Source: Afipia massiliensis (GTDB lineage: Bacteria > Pseudomonadota > Alphaproteobacteria > Rhizobiales > Xanthobacteraceae). From it: 64,000 nt of DNA. The notes below the pieces were generated by a model, which searched no databases, was not told the DNA's origin, and saw only the letters and a list, made by a program, of their open reading frames with translations. Made by a program: the position numbers and the translations under genes. Below, piece after piece: positions 26,357 through 33,769 of this stretch. Numbering within the stretch: the stretch's first letter is position 1; every line of letters starts with the position of its first letter. Location of the stretch: positions 62,001 to 126,000 of the forward strand of contig NZ_JACHIJ010000007.1 in assembly GCF_014203115.1 (NCBI RefSeq), given 5' to 3'.

Positions 26357-26820
26357 GCTTATATTCCTATTCATCCCGCCTCACTTGACGGGCGTGTCCT
26401 AGGACGCTTCGATGCGCGGGCGGGATGCGGCGCCTGCGTGCGCGAGGAGGGACGTCCTTCTCCGCTCCCGGGAGGCCTCGGGTCACCGTCCGGGCTCACT
26501 ATGGGGCTCTGCCGTTCGCGGCTGGACGAGGTGAGGACGAAGGCGGCGAAAGCCGGCCGGATAAGGGGTCGATACTCTCCCCCATCCTCACCCGGAAGTA
26601 CGGTCCCGAGGACAGAAATCGCCGCGGCGGAGCGCTGAAAGGCGTTTCGCGGCCAGCCTCTCGTGGCGACACGAAGCCGGCCGCGCACAAACTACCAAGG
26701 CGCGTCTTTCGGCGCTCCTCCTCCCTCTCTTCAAAGAGAGGCGGCACACGGTTTGAAGACATCGCTGGACGGACATCCGCGTTTTTCACGCGGGAAAGCG
26801 ATCACGCACGCGCAAAAATC
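26357..26820 (+). repeat. Structured repeat element, copy 1 (plus orientation)
   Basis: The element opens with GCTTATATTCCTAT (26357-26370), shared exactly with copy 2, and contains a core (26481-26609) almost identical to copy 2: seven differences over about 128 positions by eye. The core can fold: P1 GGTGAGGA (26530-26537) with TCCTCACC (26585-26592), enclosing a GGC-GAAA-GCC tetraloop hairpin (26545-26554) and a GGGG..CCCC hairpin (26565-26582). The three differences inside this fold or at its edge fall in unpaired positions. Downstream of the core the two copies diverge. Copy 1 leads directly into the 110-aa gene. Confidence 0.75.
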
Positions 26821-26836
26821 AGGAAAGGAGACAGGC

Positions 26837-27169
26837 ATGGGCAAGATAACAAGAGAGGCGGCACAACAGACGACGAAAAACACCGATGACGCGCAGGACG
26901 AACTCATCGAGATGTCCGACGGGACGCGCGACTATCTTTTGTCCGACGCCGGCGTTGAGCGCATCATGCGCGGGTTGTCGGACTCTTACGAGAACTGGCG
27001 CGACTGTCCGGTGAAGCGTTGTCGCCGCGCGCGCCGTTGCCAGGGACCCGACATGGTGTGCCAGCTCAAGGAGCCGCGGCTCAACGCGCCGCCGGAGGAG
27101 ATCGCGCGCATCAACGATCGCATGCGGCAGATCGCCCTGCGGCGGTTGGAACGGCTCGGTGTCTGGTGA
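26837..27169 (+). CDS. Hypothetical 110-aa protein with a CPxxxC-type cysteine cluster
   Basis: The protein starts MGKITREAAQQTTKNTDDAQ (ATG 26837, preceded by AAAGGAG) and contains WRDCPVKRCRRARRCQGPDM with a fourth Cys soon after, which could bind zinc. It ends with a basic helix. A longer in-frame reading upstream runs through the structured repeat and is rejected. The repeat lies immediately upstream and may be its leader. I do not recognise the family. Confidence 0.7.
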   Translation: MGKITREAAQQTTKNTDDAQDELIEMSDGTRDYLLSDAGVERIMRGLSDSYENWRDCPVKRCRRARRCQGPDMVCQLKEPRLNAPPEEIARINDRMRQIALRRLERLGVW

Positions 27170-27207
27170 CGGGCTGCATGACCATGGGCGCGCGGTGGCG
27201 CGCGACC

Positions 27208-27672
27208 TCAACGGATGTCGAGGATTTCCAGTTCGTGCTCGCCTGCGCGCACGGTGTCGCCGACGCTCTTGCCGAACAGCGCGCGCGCCAGCGGCGCGAC
27301 ATGGGACAGCGTGCCCTTCGCGGGATCGGCTTCGTCCTCGCCGACGATGCGGAAGGTCTGTTCGCGGCCGTCGTCGCGCGAAAGCTTCACGGTGTGGCCG
27401 AAGCGGACCTGCGAGGTGTCGTCAGTGGGCGCGATCACATGCGCTGTCCCGCGCCGCGCGTCCCAGTAGCGCATGTCGCGCGCCGTGCGGCCGATGGCGT
27501 CGCGGTCATTCGCCGCCTGCGCATCGGCGTGGGCCTGCTGCGCCCGTTTCAGCTCGGCCTCGATCAGCGCATGGCCTTGCGCGGTCACCTCGTTCGGGTG
27601 CTCCGAGATCACGCGGTCCGGCAGATCGATGACGCTGTCGGCGTCCTGTTCCTTGACGAAAGCTCTGCTCAT
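27208..27672 (-). CDS. GreA/GreB-family protein
   Basis: This 154-aa protein has the GreA/GreB two-domain layout: an N-terminal coiled coil (about residues 30-75, GHALIEAELKRAQQAHADAQ) and a C-terminal FKBP-like domain (about 80-154, FGHTVKLSRDDGREQTFRIV, LSHVAPLARALFGKSVGD). Classical Gre factors bind RNA polymerase and rescue backtracked complexes through two acidic residues at the coil tip. Here the tip region reads ANDRDAIGRTARDMRYWDAR, so it may be a Gre-like paralogue rather than the main GreA. GAGG precedes the ATG. Confidence 0.85.
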   Translation of the reverse strand: MSRAFVKEQDADSVIDLPDRVISEHPNEVTAQGHALIEAELKRAQQAHADAQAANDRDAIGRTARDMRYWDARRGTAHVIAPTDDTSQVRFGHTVKLSRDDGREQTFRIVGEDEADPAKGTLSHVAPLARALFGKSVGDTVRAGEHELEILDIR

Positions 27673-27812
27673 GGGACCTCATATATGACCGGCGGTTGCG
27701 ATTTAAAGCCGCGCCACCTTGACGCAACTTGCGAAAGGCCTGCTCGTTCCTATGTACGGGAGCTTGCGCAAAACAATCTCCCGCGCGAGAGGACAATGGA
27801 GCTGACGCCACC

Positions 27813-28379
27813 ATGACGAGCGCCAAAATGACCGACGACATCTTCGACCGCACGGCGAGCCGCCGCAGCGGTACCAAGCGGCCGCCGATCATCGATCAGG
27901 ACGGCAACGAGGTGCGTCCCGGCGGGTTCGGCGGGCGCGGGCCGTTCGACGCTGGCGCCCGCACGTCCGGCTTCGAGTTTCAGGGCGGCGCGGATTTCCA
28001 GAGCGCGCTCGGCGGAATTTCGTTCGGGCCGCTCACGCGCGAGCAGCGCTTCGCGCGCATCGATGCGCTCTCGAAGCTGCTCGACGTCGCCTTCGTGGTG
28101 CCGGGCACCAAGATCCGCTACGGCATCGACGGCCTGATCGGCCTCGTGCCGATCTTCGGCGATATTCTGACCACGGCGATCTCGCTGTGGATCGTGCGCG
28201 AGGCGAGGGCGCTCGGCGCGCCGAAATATCTGGTGGCGCGGATGCTGGGCAATGTCGCGGTGGACGGCGTGGTGGGGCTGGTGCCGTTCGCCGGCGACGC
28301 CTTCGACGTCATGTTCCGCGCCAACATGCGCAACATGCGGATGCTCAAGCGCTGGATGGACAAGCAGCCAAGAAGCTGA
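27813..28379 (+). CDS. DUF4112-domain membrane protein
   Basis: This 188-aa protein has a disordered N-terminal 70 residues and then the DUF4112 core: LSKLLDVAFVVPGTKIRYGI, DGLIGLVPIFGDILTTAISL and a second DGVVGLVPFAGDAFDVMFRA repeat of the same GLVP.xGD motif. These form hydrophobic hairpins in the membrane. ATG 27813 is chosen because the conserved part follows it. The function of the family is unknown. Confidence 0.85.
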   Translation: MTSAKMTDDIFDRTASRRSGTKRPPIIDQDGNEVRPGGFGGRGPFDAGARTSGFEFQGGADFQSALGGISFGPLTREQRFARIDALSKLLDVAFVVPGTKIRYGIDGLIGLVPIFGDILTTAISLWIVREARALGAPKYLVARMLGNVAVDGVVGLVPFAGDAFDVMFRANMRNMRMLKRWMDKQPRS

Positions 28380-28477
28380 GCGAAGGGGTAAAGCGTTGAG
28401 AAAGAGACGTGAGAACCGGCGCGATGAAAAGATCAGCCGGTTCGCGGTCAGCCGCTATCGGATCAGCGGCTAATGAC

Positions 28478-28771
28478 TCAGCCGGTCGCGGTCTGCTTTT
28501 CTTCCTCGGGCGCAGCCACAGGCTCCGGCCGGTTGCGCTCGAGCGGAAACGCTTCGCTTTCATACAGCGTGCGGATGCCGCTCTGGTCGAAGCGGGCCTC
28601 GTCCACCTGGAGGTAGGCGCCGTTCAGGCTGTCGGCGGGAAGCTGTTCGATGGCGAACTGCACGGCCTCGGCTGCGGTCGGGAACCGGCGGTACGCAAAG
28701 CCGGCGCGCTTTTTCTTGCGGATTGCCGCAGGAAAGAGTTCGGCTTCGGTGTTGTAATTGAACGCAGCCAT
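28478..28771 (-). CDS. Hypothetical 97-aa protein
   Basis: The frame from ATG 28771 reads [20 protein letters not shown] and continues with [39 protein letters not shown]. It is a small soluble alpha/beta-like protein with a disordered acidic tail. The RRF.TAAEAV.FAIE pattern is common in short rhizobial proteins of unknown function. Upstream in-frame residues lack a ribosome-binding site. Confidence 0.7.
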   Translation of the reverse strand: MAAFNYNTEAELFPAAIRKKKRAGFAYRRFPTAAEAVQFAIEQLPADSLNGAYLQVDEARFDQSGIRTLYESEAFPLERNRPEPVAAPEEEKQTATG

Positions 28772-29113
28772 GATCTCGGCCTTCTTGATTTGGGATTCGA
28801 TGGAAACAACGCCGGAGTGCGGCCTCCGGGGGAGCGCCGCTCGGCACGTGTCATTCATTCCAGAACAGACTCTAATATAGGCCTTTTTTCGCCAATTGCG
28901 ACCTGTCATACGCCCTATGATGAATGGCATGACGCAATCGCATGCGGGCCCAATAAGTGCTTGAATTTCAATGCACTAGCGGGTGCGCAAAGTTGCGCCG
29001 CAGGGTCTGCCGGTTCGCGCGGCGGCCGATTGGTTTTGCGGGGGCGGATTTTACCGGATTTTACCCGGCAAGCGCACGGCCACGAACACCGTCAGAACCA
29101 CGCGGCTGACGCG
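28772..29113. other. 342-bp gap
   Basis: No gene, RNA or repeat was recognised. A small local repeat GGATTTTACCGGATTTTACCCGG at about 29046-29068 is too weak to interpret. Confidence 0.35.
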
Positions 29114-29509
29114 CTACTGGATCGCTTCGGTGAGGATTTCGTCGGTGACCGACACCACCTTGAGCGGCGAGAGATAAGACTCGATGTGGGTGGCGGGATC
29201 GGCGGCGATCTCGATCTTGCGCACCGGGGCCTGCTCCATCACGCCGCTGACGCCGCGGCGGACACCGTACTGCCAGACCTGGAGCGCGCCGGCGCTGCGC
29301 AGCGCCTTTTCCACGGCGTCCGGCGTCTTGCCCGGCATCTGGGCCAGTTCGGCCTTGGTGAGGCCGATCACGATTTCGTTTTGCGGCGAGACGACCTTGA
29401 ACAGGGTCACTCTGCCGACGGCGAAGGCGGGGTGCGACACCACGGCCTCGACAAGAAGGCCTGCAAGGCCGAGAGCCAGCACGGTCTGGCGCGATCTGGT
29501 GGACATCAC
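29114..29509 (-). CDS. Exported hypothetical protein, 131 aa
   Basis: The protein has a signal peptide (STRSRQTVLALGLAGLLVEA...SHPAFA) and a small mature domain beginning VGRVTLFKVVSPQNEIVIGL. I do not recognise the family. It is a single gene upstream of (in map order) msrB, on the same strand but separated by 144 bp. A periplasmic role is likely. Confidence 0.65.
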   Translation of the reverse strand: MMSTRSRQTVLALGLAGLLVEAVVSHPAFAVGRVTLFKVVSPQNEIVIGLTKAELAQMPGKTPDAVEKALRSAGALQVWQYGVRRGVSGVMEQAPVRKIEIAADPATHIESYLSPLKVVSVTDEILTEAIQ

Positions 29510-29653
29510 GAATTCCTTGGCGGGAAAGTTGTCTGGAAGCGCTTTTTGTTAGCCGTTTTGTGTCGTTCGTATGCGAACGAGAAGCGACAGATAGGGTCCG
29601 CGCAGCCTTTGACAAGCCGCGCGGATTTAAATTTTCTGGAAAGAGAGACGAGT

Positions 29654-30073
29654 TTACTCGGGCAGAAGTTTCAATGCCGCGGAATTGATGCAGTAACGCA
29701 ATCCCGTCGGCCCGGGCCCGTCCGGGAACACGTGGCCGAGGTGGCCCTGACATTTCGAGCACAGCACTTCGGTTCGCACCATGCCGTGGGACACGTCGCG
29801 CTCCTCGGCGAGGCTGCTCTCGGCGGCGGGCGCGGAGAATGCCGGCCAGCCGCATCCGGAATCGAACTTGTCGTCCGACGTGAACAGCGATTGCCCGCAC
29901 CCGGCGCAGACATAGGTGCCCGGATCGAACGAATGATCGTACTCACCGCTGAACGGCCGCTCCGTCGCCTTCTCGCGCAGCACGGCATACTGCATCGGCG
30001 TCAGTTCCTTGCGCCACTCGCTGTCGGACTTCTCGATGGTGCCGGAGCCGGTCTTCGTTTTGATGTCGGTCAT
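29654..30073 (-). CDS. msrB: Peptide-methionine (R)-S-oxide reductase MsrB
   Basis: MsrB reduces the R-epimer of methionine sulfoxide in proteins. The 139-aa protein has both zinc pairs (CAGC and CSKC), the [10 protein letters not shown] segment and the catalytic cysteine in [15 protein letters not shown] precedes the ATG. No signal peptide is present, so it is probably cytosolic. It lies 101 bp after msrA on the same strand, so the two enantiomer-specific repair enzymes are likely co-expressed under oxidative stress. Confidence 0.95.
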   Translation of the reverse strand: MTDIKTKTGSGTIEKSDSEWRKELTPMQYAVLREKATERPFSGEYDHSFDPGTYVCAGCGQSLFTSDDKFDSGCGWPAFSAPAAESSLAEERDVSHGMVRTEVLCSKCQGHLGHVFPDGPGPTGLRYCINSAALKLLPE

Positions 30074-30174
30074 TCGCTAGCTCCTTTCGCTGGTGTGGTT
30101 CTCACATCAAAGCGGCGAACCTGTTTCCGGTCCGCCGCCTTGAGCCTGGGTCGCCAACGCCGTGTGACAGGCGT

Positions 30175-30891
30175 TCAGTTGCTCGCTTTGGCCGCGCGCA
30201 CCAGCGCAGGCTTCTCGCGATAGTTCTCGGCGAAGATCTTCTTCAGGTTCTCGATCTTCGGCAAATCGTTGAACACAATATAGGGCTGGTTGGGGTGCAG
30301 CGTCAGATAGTCCTGATGATAATCTTCCGCCGCATAGAAGCCCTGCAGCGGTTCGAGCGTGGTTGCGATCGACTTCTTGTAGACCTTCGCGCCATTGAGC
30401 TGCGCGATGTAATCCTGCACCAGCTTGCGCTCGGCCGAATCCGACGTGAAAATTGTCGAGCGATACTGCGTGCCGGTGTCCGGGCCCTGGCGGTTGAGCT
30501 GGGTCGGATCGTGCACCACCGAGAAATAAATCTGCAGCAGCCTGCCGAGCGTCACCTGCTTCGGGTCGTAGGTGATCTGCACGGCTTCGGCGTGGCCGGT
30601 GGTGCCGCGTCCGATCGCCTCGTAATTCGCGGTCGAGGCCTTGCCGCCCGCATAACCCGACACGGCGTTGGTGACGCCCTTGGTGTGCTGGTAGACGCCC
30701 TGCACGCCCCAGAAACAGCCTCCCGCGAGCACGAAGGTCTTCAGGCCCTCGATGGGGGCGATGTCGGCGGCCGGCGGCGGAATGATGAAGGCTTCCTCGG
30801 AGGCGCGCGAGGGCGCGGTGAACCAGCCGAGCGCCAGCACGCCGGCGGCGGTCAGGGCGAGAGCGATGCGGCGGAACTGTGTGCGATCCAT
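30175..30891 (-). CDS. msrA: Peptide-methionine (S)-S-oxide reductase MsrA, exported
   Basis: MsrA reduces the S-epimer of methionine sulfoxide. The 238-aa protein has the catalytic motif AGGCFWGVQGVY (about residue 57), the YAGG(K/x) segment and the conserved GHAEAVQITYDP. An N-terminal hydrophobic stretch (IALALTAAGVLALGWFTAPS) indicates export, so it would act in the periplasm, unlike the MsrB partner. GAGGA lies before the ATG. It is upstream of msrB on the same strand. Confidence 0.93.
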   Translation of the reverse strand: MDRTQFRRIALALTAAGVLALGWFTAPSRASEEAFIIPPPAADIAPIEGLKTFVLAGGCFWGVQGVYQHTKGVTNAVSGYAGGKASTANYEAIGRGTTGHAEAVQITYDPKQVTLGRLLQIYFSVVHDPTQLNRQGPDTGTQYRSTIFTSDSAERKLVQDYIAQLNGAKVYKKSIATTLEPLQGFYAAEDYHQDYLTLHPNQPYIVFNDLPKIENLKKIFAENYREKPALVRAAKASN

Positions 30892-31087
30892 GATGGTCCT
30901 CTTCGTTGGCAGGGCGTTTCCGCCAGTGCCCTAGATACGCGGATAAGACCCCGCCGTTACGGTAAAATTCCACACAAAAATGTGAGCATGAACCCATGGT
31001 TGCCCGCGCGTTGTCCTTTCGCATGCGCCGGGTGACAACCGGCCGCAACGGGGATGATGGACGCAGCTGATTTTGCCGGTTTCTGGC

Positions 31088-31284
31088 TGCGGCACCAACG
31101 CATCGGTACGCGTTTTGTCTAACCTGTTCCCGGCGCATGCGCTTCTCGTCATGGCCGGGCTTGTCCCGGCCATCCACGTCTTCCTCTGAGAGCGCCAAGA
31201 AGTGAAGTCGTGGATCACCGGGTCATAGGCGAGCGAAGCGACGCCGTCCTTCAGACGGCTATGCCCGGTGATGACGATTGTGGG
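31088..31284 (+). repeat. Long direct repeat, left copy (contains type B palindromes)
   Basis: CGCGTTTTGTCTAACCTGTT, TTCTCGTCATGGCCGGGCTT, GTCGTGGATCACCGGGTCA and CCCGGTGATGACGATTG occur here in the same order as at 33770-33923. Similarity runs over about 150 bp, with an extra GACGCCGTCC..GGACGGC-like insert in this copy. The two copies bracket the structured repeat copy 2 and the retron. Confidence 0.65.
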
Positions 31285-31339
31285 TGTTGCGACAGCACGC
31301 GTCACCTCGACTCCCGATTCGATTTTCAAACAGCCACTT

Positions 31340-31903
31340 CAAAGTTTCACGCGCCCACGCCAATGCGCTCCCGCGCGCCGATGGCGCGGGTTGGGCTTCG
31401 GCTCCCCTCGATAAGCGCGCGCGAGGCCTGCCTCGTTCGCGCCCTTATAAATGAGGGGAGATGGAGCGCCGCCAGGCGCAACATCGTTGTCGTCGCTCGA
31501 TCGTTCGCCGCTTGCGAAGGCGGAAAACGAAAGAGCGCATCGCCTTGCGGCGCTCCATCGACGCTGCGTGCGGACGCCTCCGAAAGAGGCCGCGAACCGC
31601 AGCGCGCGAATCCTCGCCACAGCGAACGCTGCGGCAAACATCCGCTGCGGCGTCTTAGGCGTCGGGACCGTACTTCCGGGTGAGGATGGGGGAGCGTATC
31701 GACCCCTGATCCGGCCGGCTTTCGCCGCCTTCGTCCTCACCGCGTCCAGCCGCGAACGGCAGAGCCACGTAGTTGGCCCGGACGGTGACCCTCAGCCTCC
31801 CGGACGTGTGGCTGCGAACCACGCGCGCAGGCGCCGCGCTTCATTCCACTTCAAGAACGCCTCTAGAAGCGCCCCTCATGAATGAAGCTATAGGAATATA
31901 AGC
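31340..31903 (-). repeat. Structured repeat element, copy 2 (minus orientation)
   Basis: On the minus strand it opens with GCTTATATTCCTAT (31890-31903) and has the same core (31662-31790) as copy 1, with the same P1 (31734-31741 with 31679-31686), GAAA-tetraloop hairpin and GGGG..CCCC hairpin. Further on it has its own large hairpin, GATGGAGCGCCGC pairing across 31459-31560. Several open frames can be drawn through it on both strands, but they have no ribosome-binding sites and pass through the structured core. Confidence 0.75.
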
Positions 31904-31923
31904 CTACATTGGATTTCTGTCAA
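31895..31923 (-). promoter_or_regulatory. Consensus promoter at the head of structured repeat copy 2
   Basis: On the minus strand TTGACA (31918-31923) and TATATT (31895-31900) are exactly 17 bp apart. TATATT lies inside the 14-bp head shared with copy 1. Transcription would run leftward through the structured core. Confidence 0.65.
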
Positions 31924-31934
31924 CGCCTTAACTG

Positions 31935-31971
31935 GTCAATGAAAGTTCACTTATAGAGAACTTTCATTGAC
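31935..31971. promoter_or_regulatory. Perfect 14-bp inverted repeat upstream of the retron
   Basis: GTCAATGAAAGTTC (31935-31948) and GAACTTTCATTGAC (31958-31971) are exact reverse complements with a 9-nt A+T-rich spacer containing TATAGA. It could be the operator of the XRE repressor in this operon, placed over the promoter, or the first hairpin of the retron RNA. Confidence 0.6.
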
Positions 31972-32243
31972 GGGGTCTCCGAATCGAGGTAGATTCGTTT
32001 CGCGTTTGGTTGACGTCCATGCCGCTTGCTGCCGGACACACTTACTTGTCCTAGGGACCCGAAAGGGTCCTCCCAAACGGGGGTCTGTCTTTCGTCTGTT
32101 CTTCTCTGACGCGAGCCACGCCGCCGCCATAACGCGAGCACCAAAGGCAGGTGCTCGCTAGGGAGCTTAGAAGTCAATCCGTTCGAGATGCTCTTGTTCA
32201 AAGGCGCCGAGACAATTTCGTCGAGGTGAACAGGAGAAAGACA
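31972..32243 (+). ncRNA. Candidate retron non-coding RNA (msr-msd) region
   Basis: About 270 bp before the first retron gene have no coding frame but many stems: CGAATC/GATTCG (31980-31997), a 7-bp long-range stem CGTTTGG/CCAAACG (32003-32009 with 32073-32079) that encloses GGACA/TGTCC (32034-32051) and GGACCC-GAAA-GGGTCC (32055-32070), and a 9-bp hairpin GCGAGCACC/GGTGCTCGC (32134-32158). This is where a retron RNA is expected. I could not place the a1/a2 ends or the branching guanosine. Confidence 0.4.
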
Positions 32244-32423
32244 ATGGTTGATTCAACCAATGATCCGCCAAGCGCCGAACGGAATACTGCCAAGTTCTGG
32301 AAGTGGGTGCGCGCACTCTTGCGCAAGCTCGTCAACCGGAAAACGATTCTTCTCGCGCTCTCGATCCTTCTTTCGATTGATCGGGTTCTGCGTGCGCTGA
32401 AGCGACTGCTTGGAGACTTCTAA
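32244..32423 (+). CDS. 59-aa basic single-helix membrane peptide in the retron operon (candidate toxin)
   Basis: ATG 32244 with AGGAGA seven bases upstream opens a 59-aa frame. The N-terminal half is polar and basic (AKFWKWVRALLRKLVNRK), followed by one hydrophobic helix (TILLALSILLSIDRVLRALK). This is the build of small membrane-damaging toxins. Further in-frame ATG upstream at 32151 has no ribosome-binding site. It is followed by the XRE regulator after 32 bp and then the reverse transcriptase, so it belongs to the cassette. A role as the effector of the retron is inferred from size, charge, helix and position. Confidence 0.65.
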   Translation: MVDSTNDPPSAERNTAKFWKWVRALLRKLVNRKTILLALSILLSIDRVLRALKRLLGDF

Positions 32424-32455
32424 GCAAATTCCCTTCATTTCGGGAGAGCGTAATC

Positions 32456-32815
32456 ATGATCCATGCGTTGAAGTCAAAACACAAAGGCACAACTTCGGGG
32501 ATGAACTATCGCGCGCTAAAACTCATTCGTCAGTATCATCGGTTGACGCAAGCGGACCTCGCGGAAGAACTTAAGCTATCAAAATCCTTCATTTCAGAAT
32601 TGGAAAACGGAAACCGGAGGCCAAGTCTTGATGTGTTGGAGAAATATGCTGCTTATTTTCAGCTTCCTCTTTCGTCGCTGATGCTTTTTTCCGAAGAGTT
32701 GGAATCGGACAGTTGGCATGAACGCTCGCGCGCGTTTATGGCGTCTAAAGTAATTAACATGTTGGAGTGGCTTGAAGAGACCTCTCGCGATAGTACGCAC
32801 GAGATCAAGAAATGA
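32456..32815 (+). CDS. XRE-family HTH regulator of the retron operon
   Basis: This 119-aa protein has an N-terminal Cro/C1-type helix-turn-helix: NYRALKLIRQYHRLTQADLA, EELKLSKSFISELENGNRRP, LDVLEKYAAYFQLPLSSLM. The C-terminal part is short and helical. Start ATG 32456 follows GGGAGAG; ATG 32501 is an alternative that begins right at the HTH. Its stop overlaps the reverse-transcriptase start by 4 nt. HTH proteins are known partners of one retron type. It may repress the operon through the perfect inverted repeat at 31935-31971 and so act as antitoxin at the DNA level. Confidence 0.85.
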   Translation: MIHALKSKHKGTTSGMNYRALKLIRQYHRLTQADLAEELKLSKSFISELENGNRRPSLDVLEKYAAYFQLPLSSLMLFSEELESDSWHERSRAFMASKVINMLEWLEETSRDSTHEIKK

Positions 32816-33744
32816 GGAAGCGCCGCAACGATCTTCGGCTCGACGAGTGCTTTTTGTTCGCGATAGAATCTCCAAGAGATCTGGCGCGAAGGCTGTCCAC
32901 GAAGTCCATGCAATTCAGCGAGGCTGATCTGCTAGGCCTTTCTGCCGGAATTATAGGTAATTACAAGCTTTTCAAAATTGACGGCCGGCCGATACAAGAG
33001 CCGAAACGACGGTTGCAGGCTGTTCATCTGCGTGTTCATCGGTTGTTGTCGAAGGTGGCTGTTCCTGAATATTTGCACTCGGCGGTGCGGGGGCGCTCTT
33101 ACATCTCTAACGCTGCGGCCCACGCTCGCGACGAACCCGTTATCAAGATCGATATCAAGAAATTCTTCGCGTCTGTTCCACATGCCGCGATACTTCGATT
33201 TCTGCGGACGTCCCTGCGCTGCAGGAGTGACGTAGCAAAGTTGCTTGCCAATCTGCTTACATTTGAAGGAAAAATTCCGACTGGCAGTAGTGCCAGCCCT
33301 ATACTCGCGTACTATGCATTCAAGCCGATGTTTGACGAGATATCTGCTCTCGCGACAAGTCTTGGCCTAACGTTTACTTGTTACGTGGATGATATGACGT
33401 TCAGTGGACGTGCCGCAACGAACTCTACCTTAATGCAGATCAGAACGATCGTCGCCCGATATGGCTTGAAATCTCATAAGGTCCGCAAGTTCAGTGCGAA
33501 CGATCCTAAAGTTATTACAGGTGTATGCGTTGCTTCTGAGGGTGACCGCATTCCAAACAAGTTGCATCGAAAAATAGCTGCTGATTTTAAGAGCTTGGAA
33601 GTGGGTGATGAGGGGATGCAACGTGAAAAAACGCTTTCAAGCCTTTTGGGCCGTCTCCAAGCTGCCGGACGAATTAACCCTGTGTTCAAGGCTAGAGCTT
33701 CTACCCTGCGGGCTTCCGCCTCGCGGAGGCGGCAGTCTATTTGA
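32812..33744 (+). CDS. Retron reverse transcriptase
   Basis: This 310-aa protein is a retron-type reverse transcriptase, which primes from its own RNA and makes a branched RNA-DNA molecule. The retron-specific NAxxH (NAAAH, 100-104) and the (V/I)TG motif (VITGVCV, 234-240) are both present, with catalytic Asp in IKIDIKKFFASV (Asp114) and the YVDD box (191-194). The B-region reads IPTGSSASPILAYYA. It starts by ATGA overlap with the XRE gene. No nuclease or protease domain is fused. Base composition is lower in G+C than the flanks. The C-terminal end is arginine/serine-rich and terminates just before the right direct repeat. Confidence 0.92.
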   Translation: MRKRRNDLRLDECFLFAIESPRDLARRLSTKSMQFSEADLLGLSAGIIGNYKLFKIDGRPIQEPKRRLQAVHLRVHRLLSKVAVPEYLHSAVRGRSYISNAAAHARDEPVIKIDIKKFFASVPHAAILRFLRTSLRCRSDVAKLLANLLTFEGKIPTGSSASPILAYYAFKPMFDEISALATSLGLTFTCYVDDMTFSGRAATNSTLMQIRTIVARYGLKSHKVRKFSANDPKVITGVCVASEGDRIPNKLHRKIAADFKSLEVGDEGMQREKTLSSLLGRLQAAGRINPVFKARASTLRASASRRRQSI

Positions 33745-33769
33745 AATACTTCTCCATTGGGGCGCGGCT

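Noticed and set aside
31339-31740. A 133-residue minus-strand frame sharing residues with a frame through the first structured repeat
   Set aside because: The shared residues come from the near-identical structured core. There is no ribosome-binding site and several other frames through the same core are equally open, so the conservation is better explained by an RNA or DNA element.
31451-31885. Plus-strand frames through structured repeat copy 2
   Set aside because: Same reason: open only because of high G+C, on the strand opposite to the element's promoter, and without starts.
31935-31971. Reading the perfect 14-bp inverted repeat as the a1/a2 ends of the retron RNA
   Set aside because: The arms are only 9 nt apart, whereas a1 and a2 normally enclose the whole msr-msd of 100-200 nt. 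It is kept as an operator or simple hairpin.
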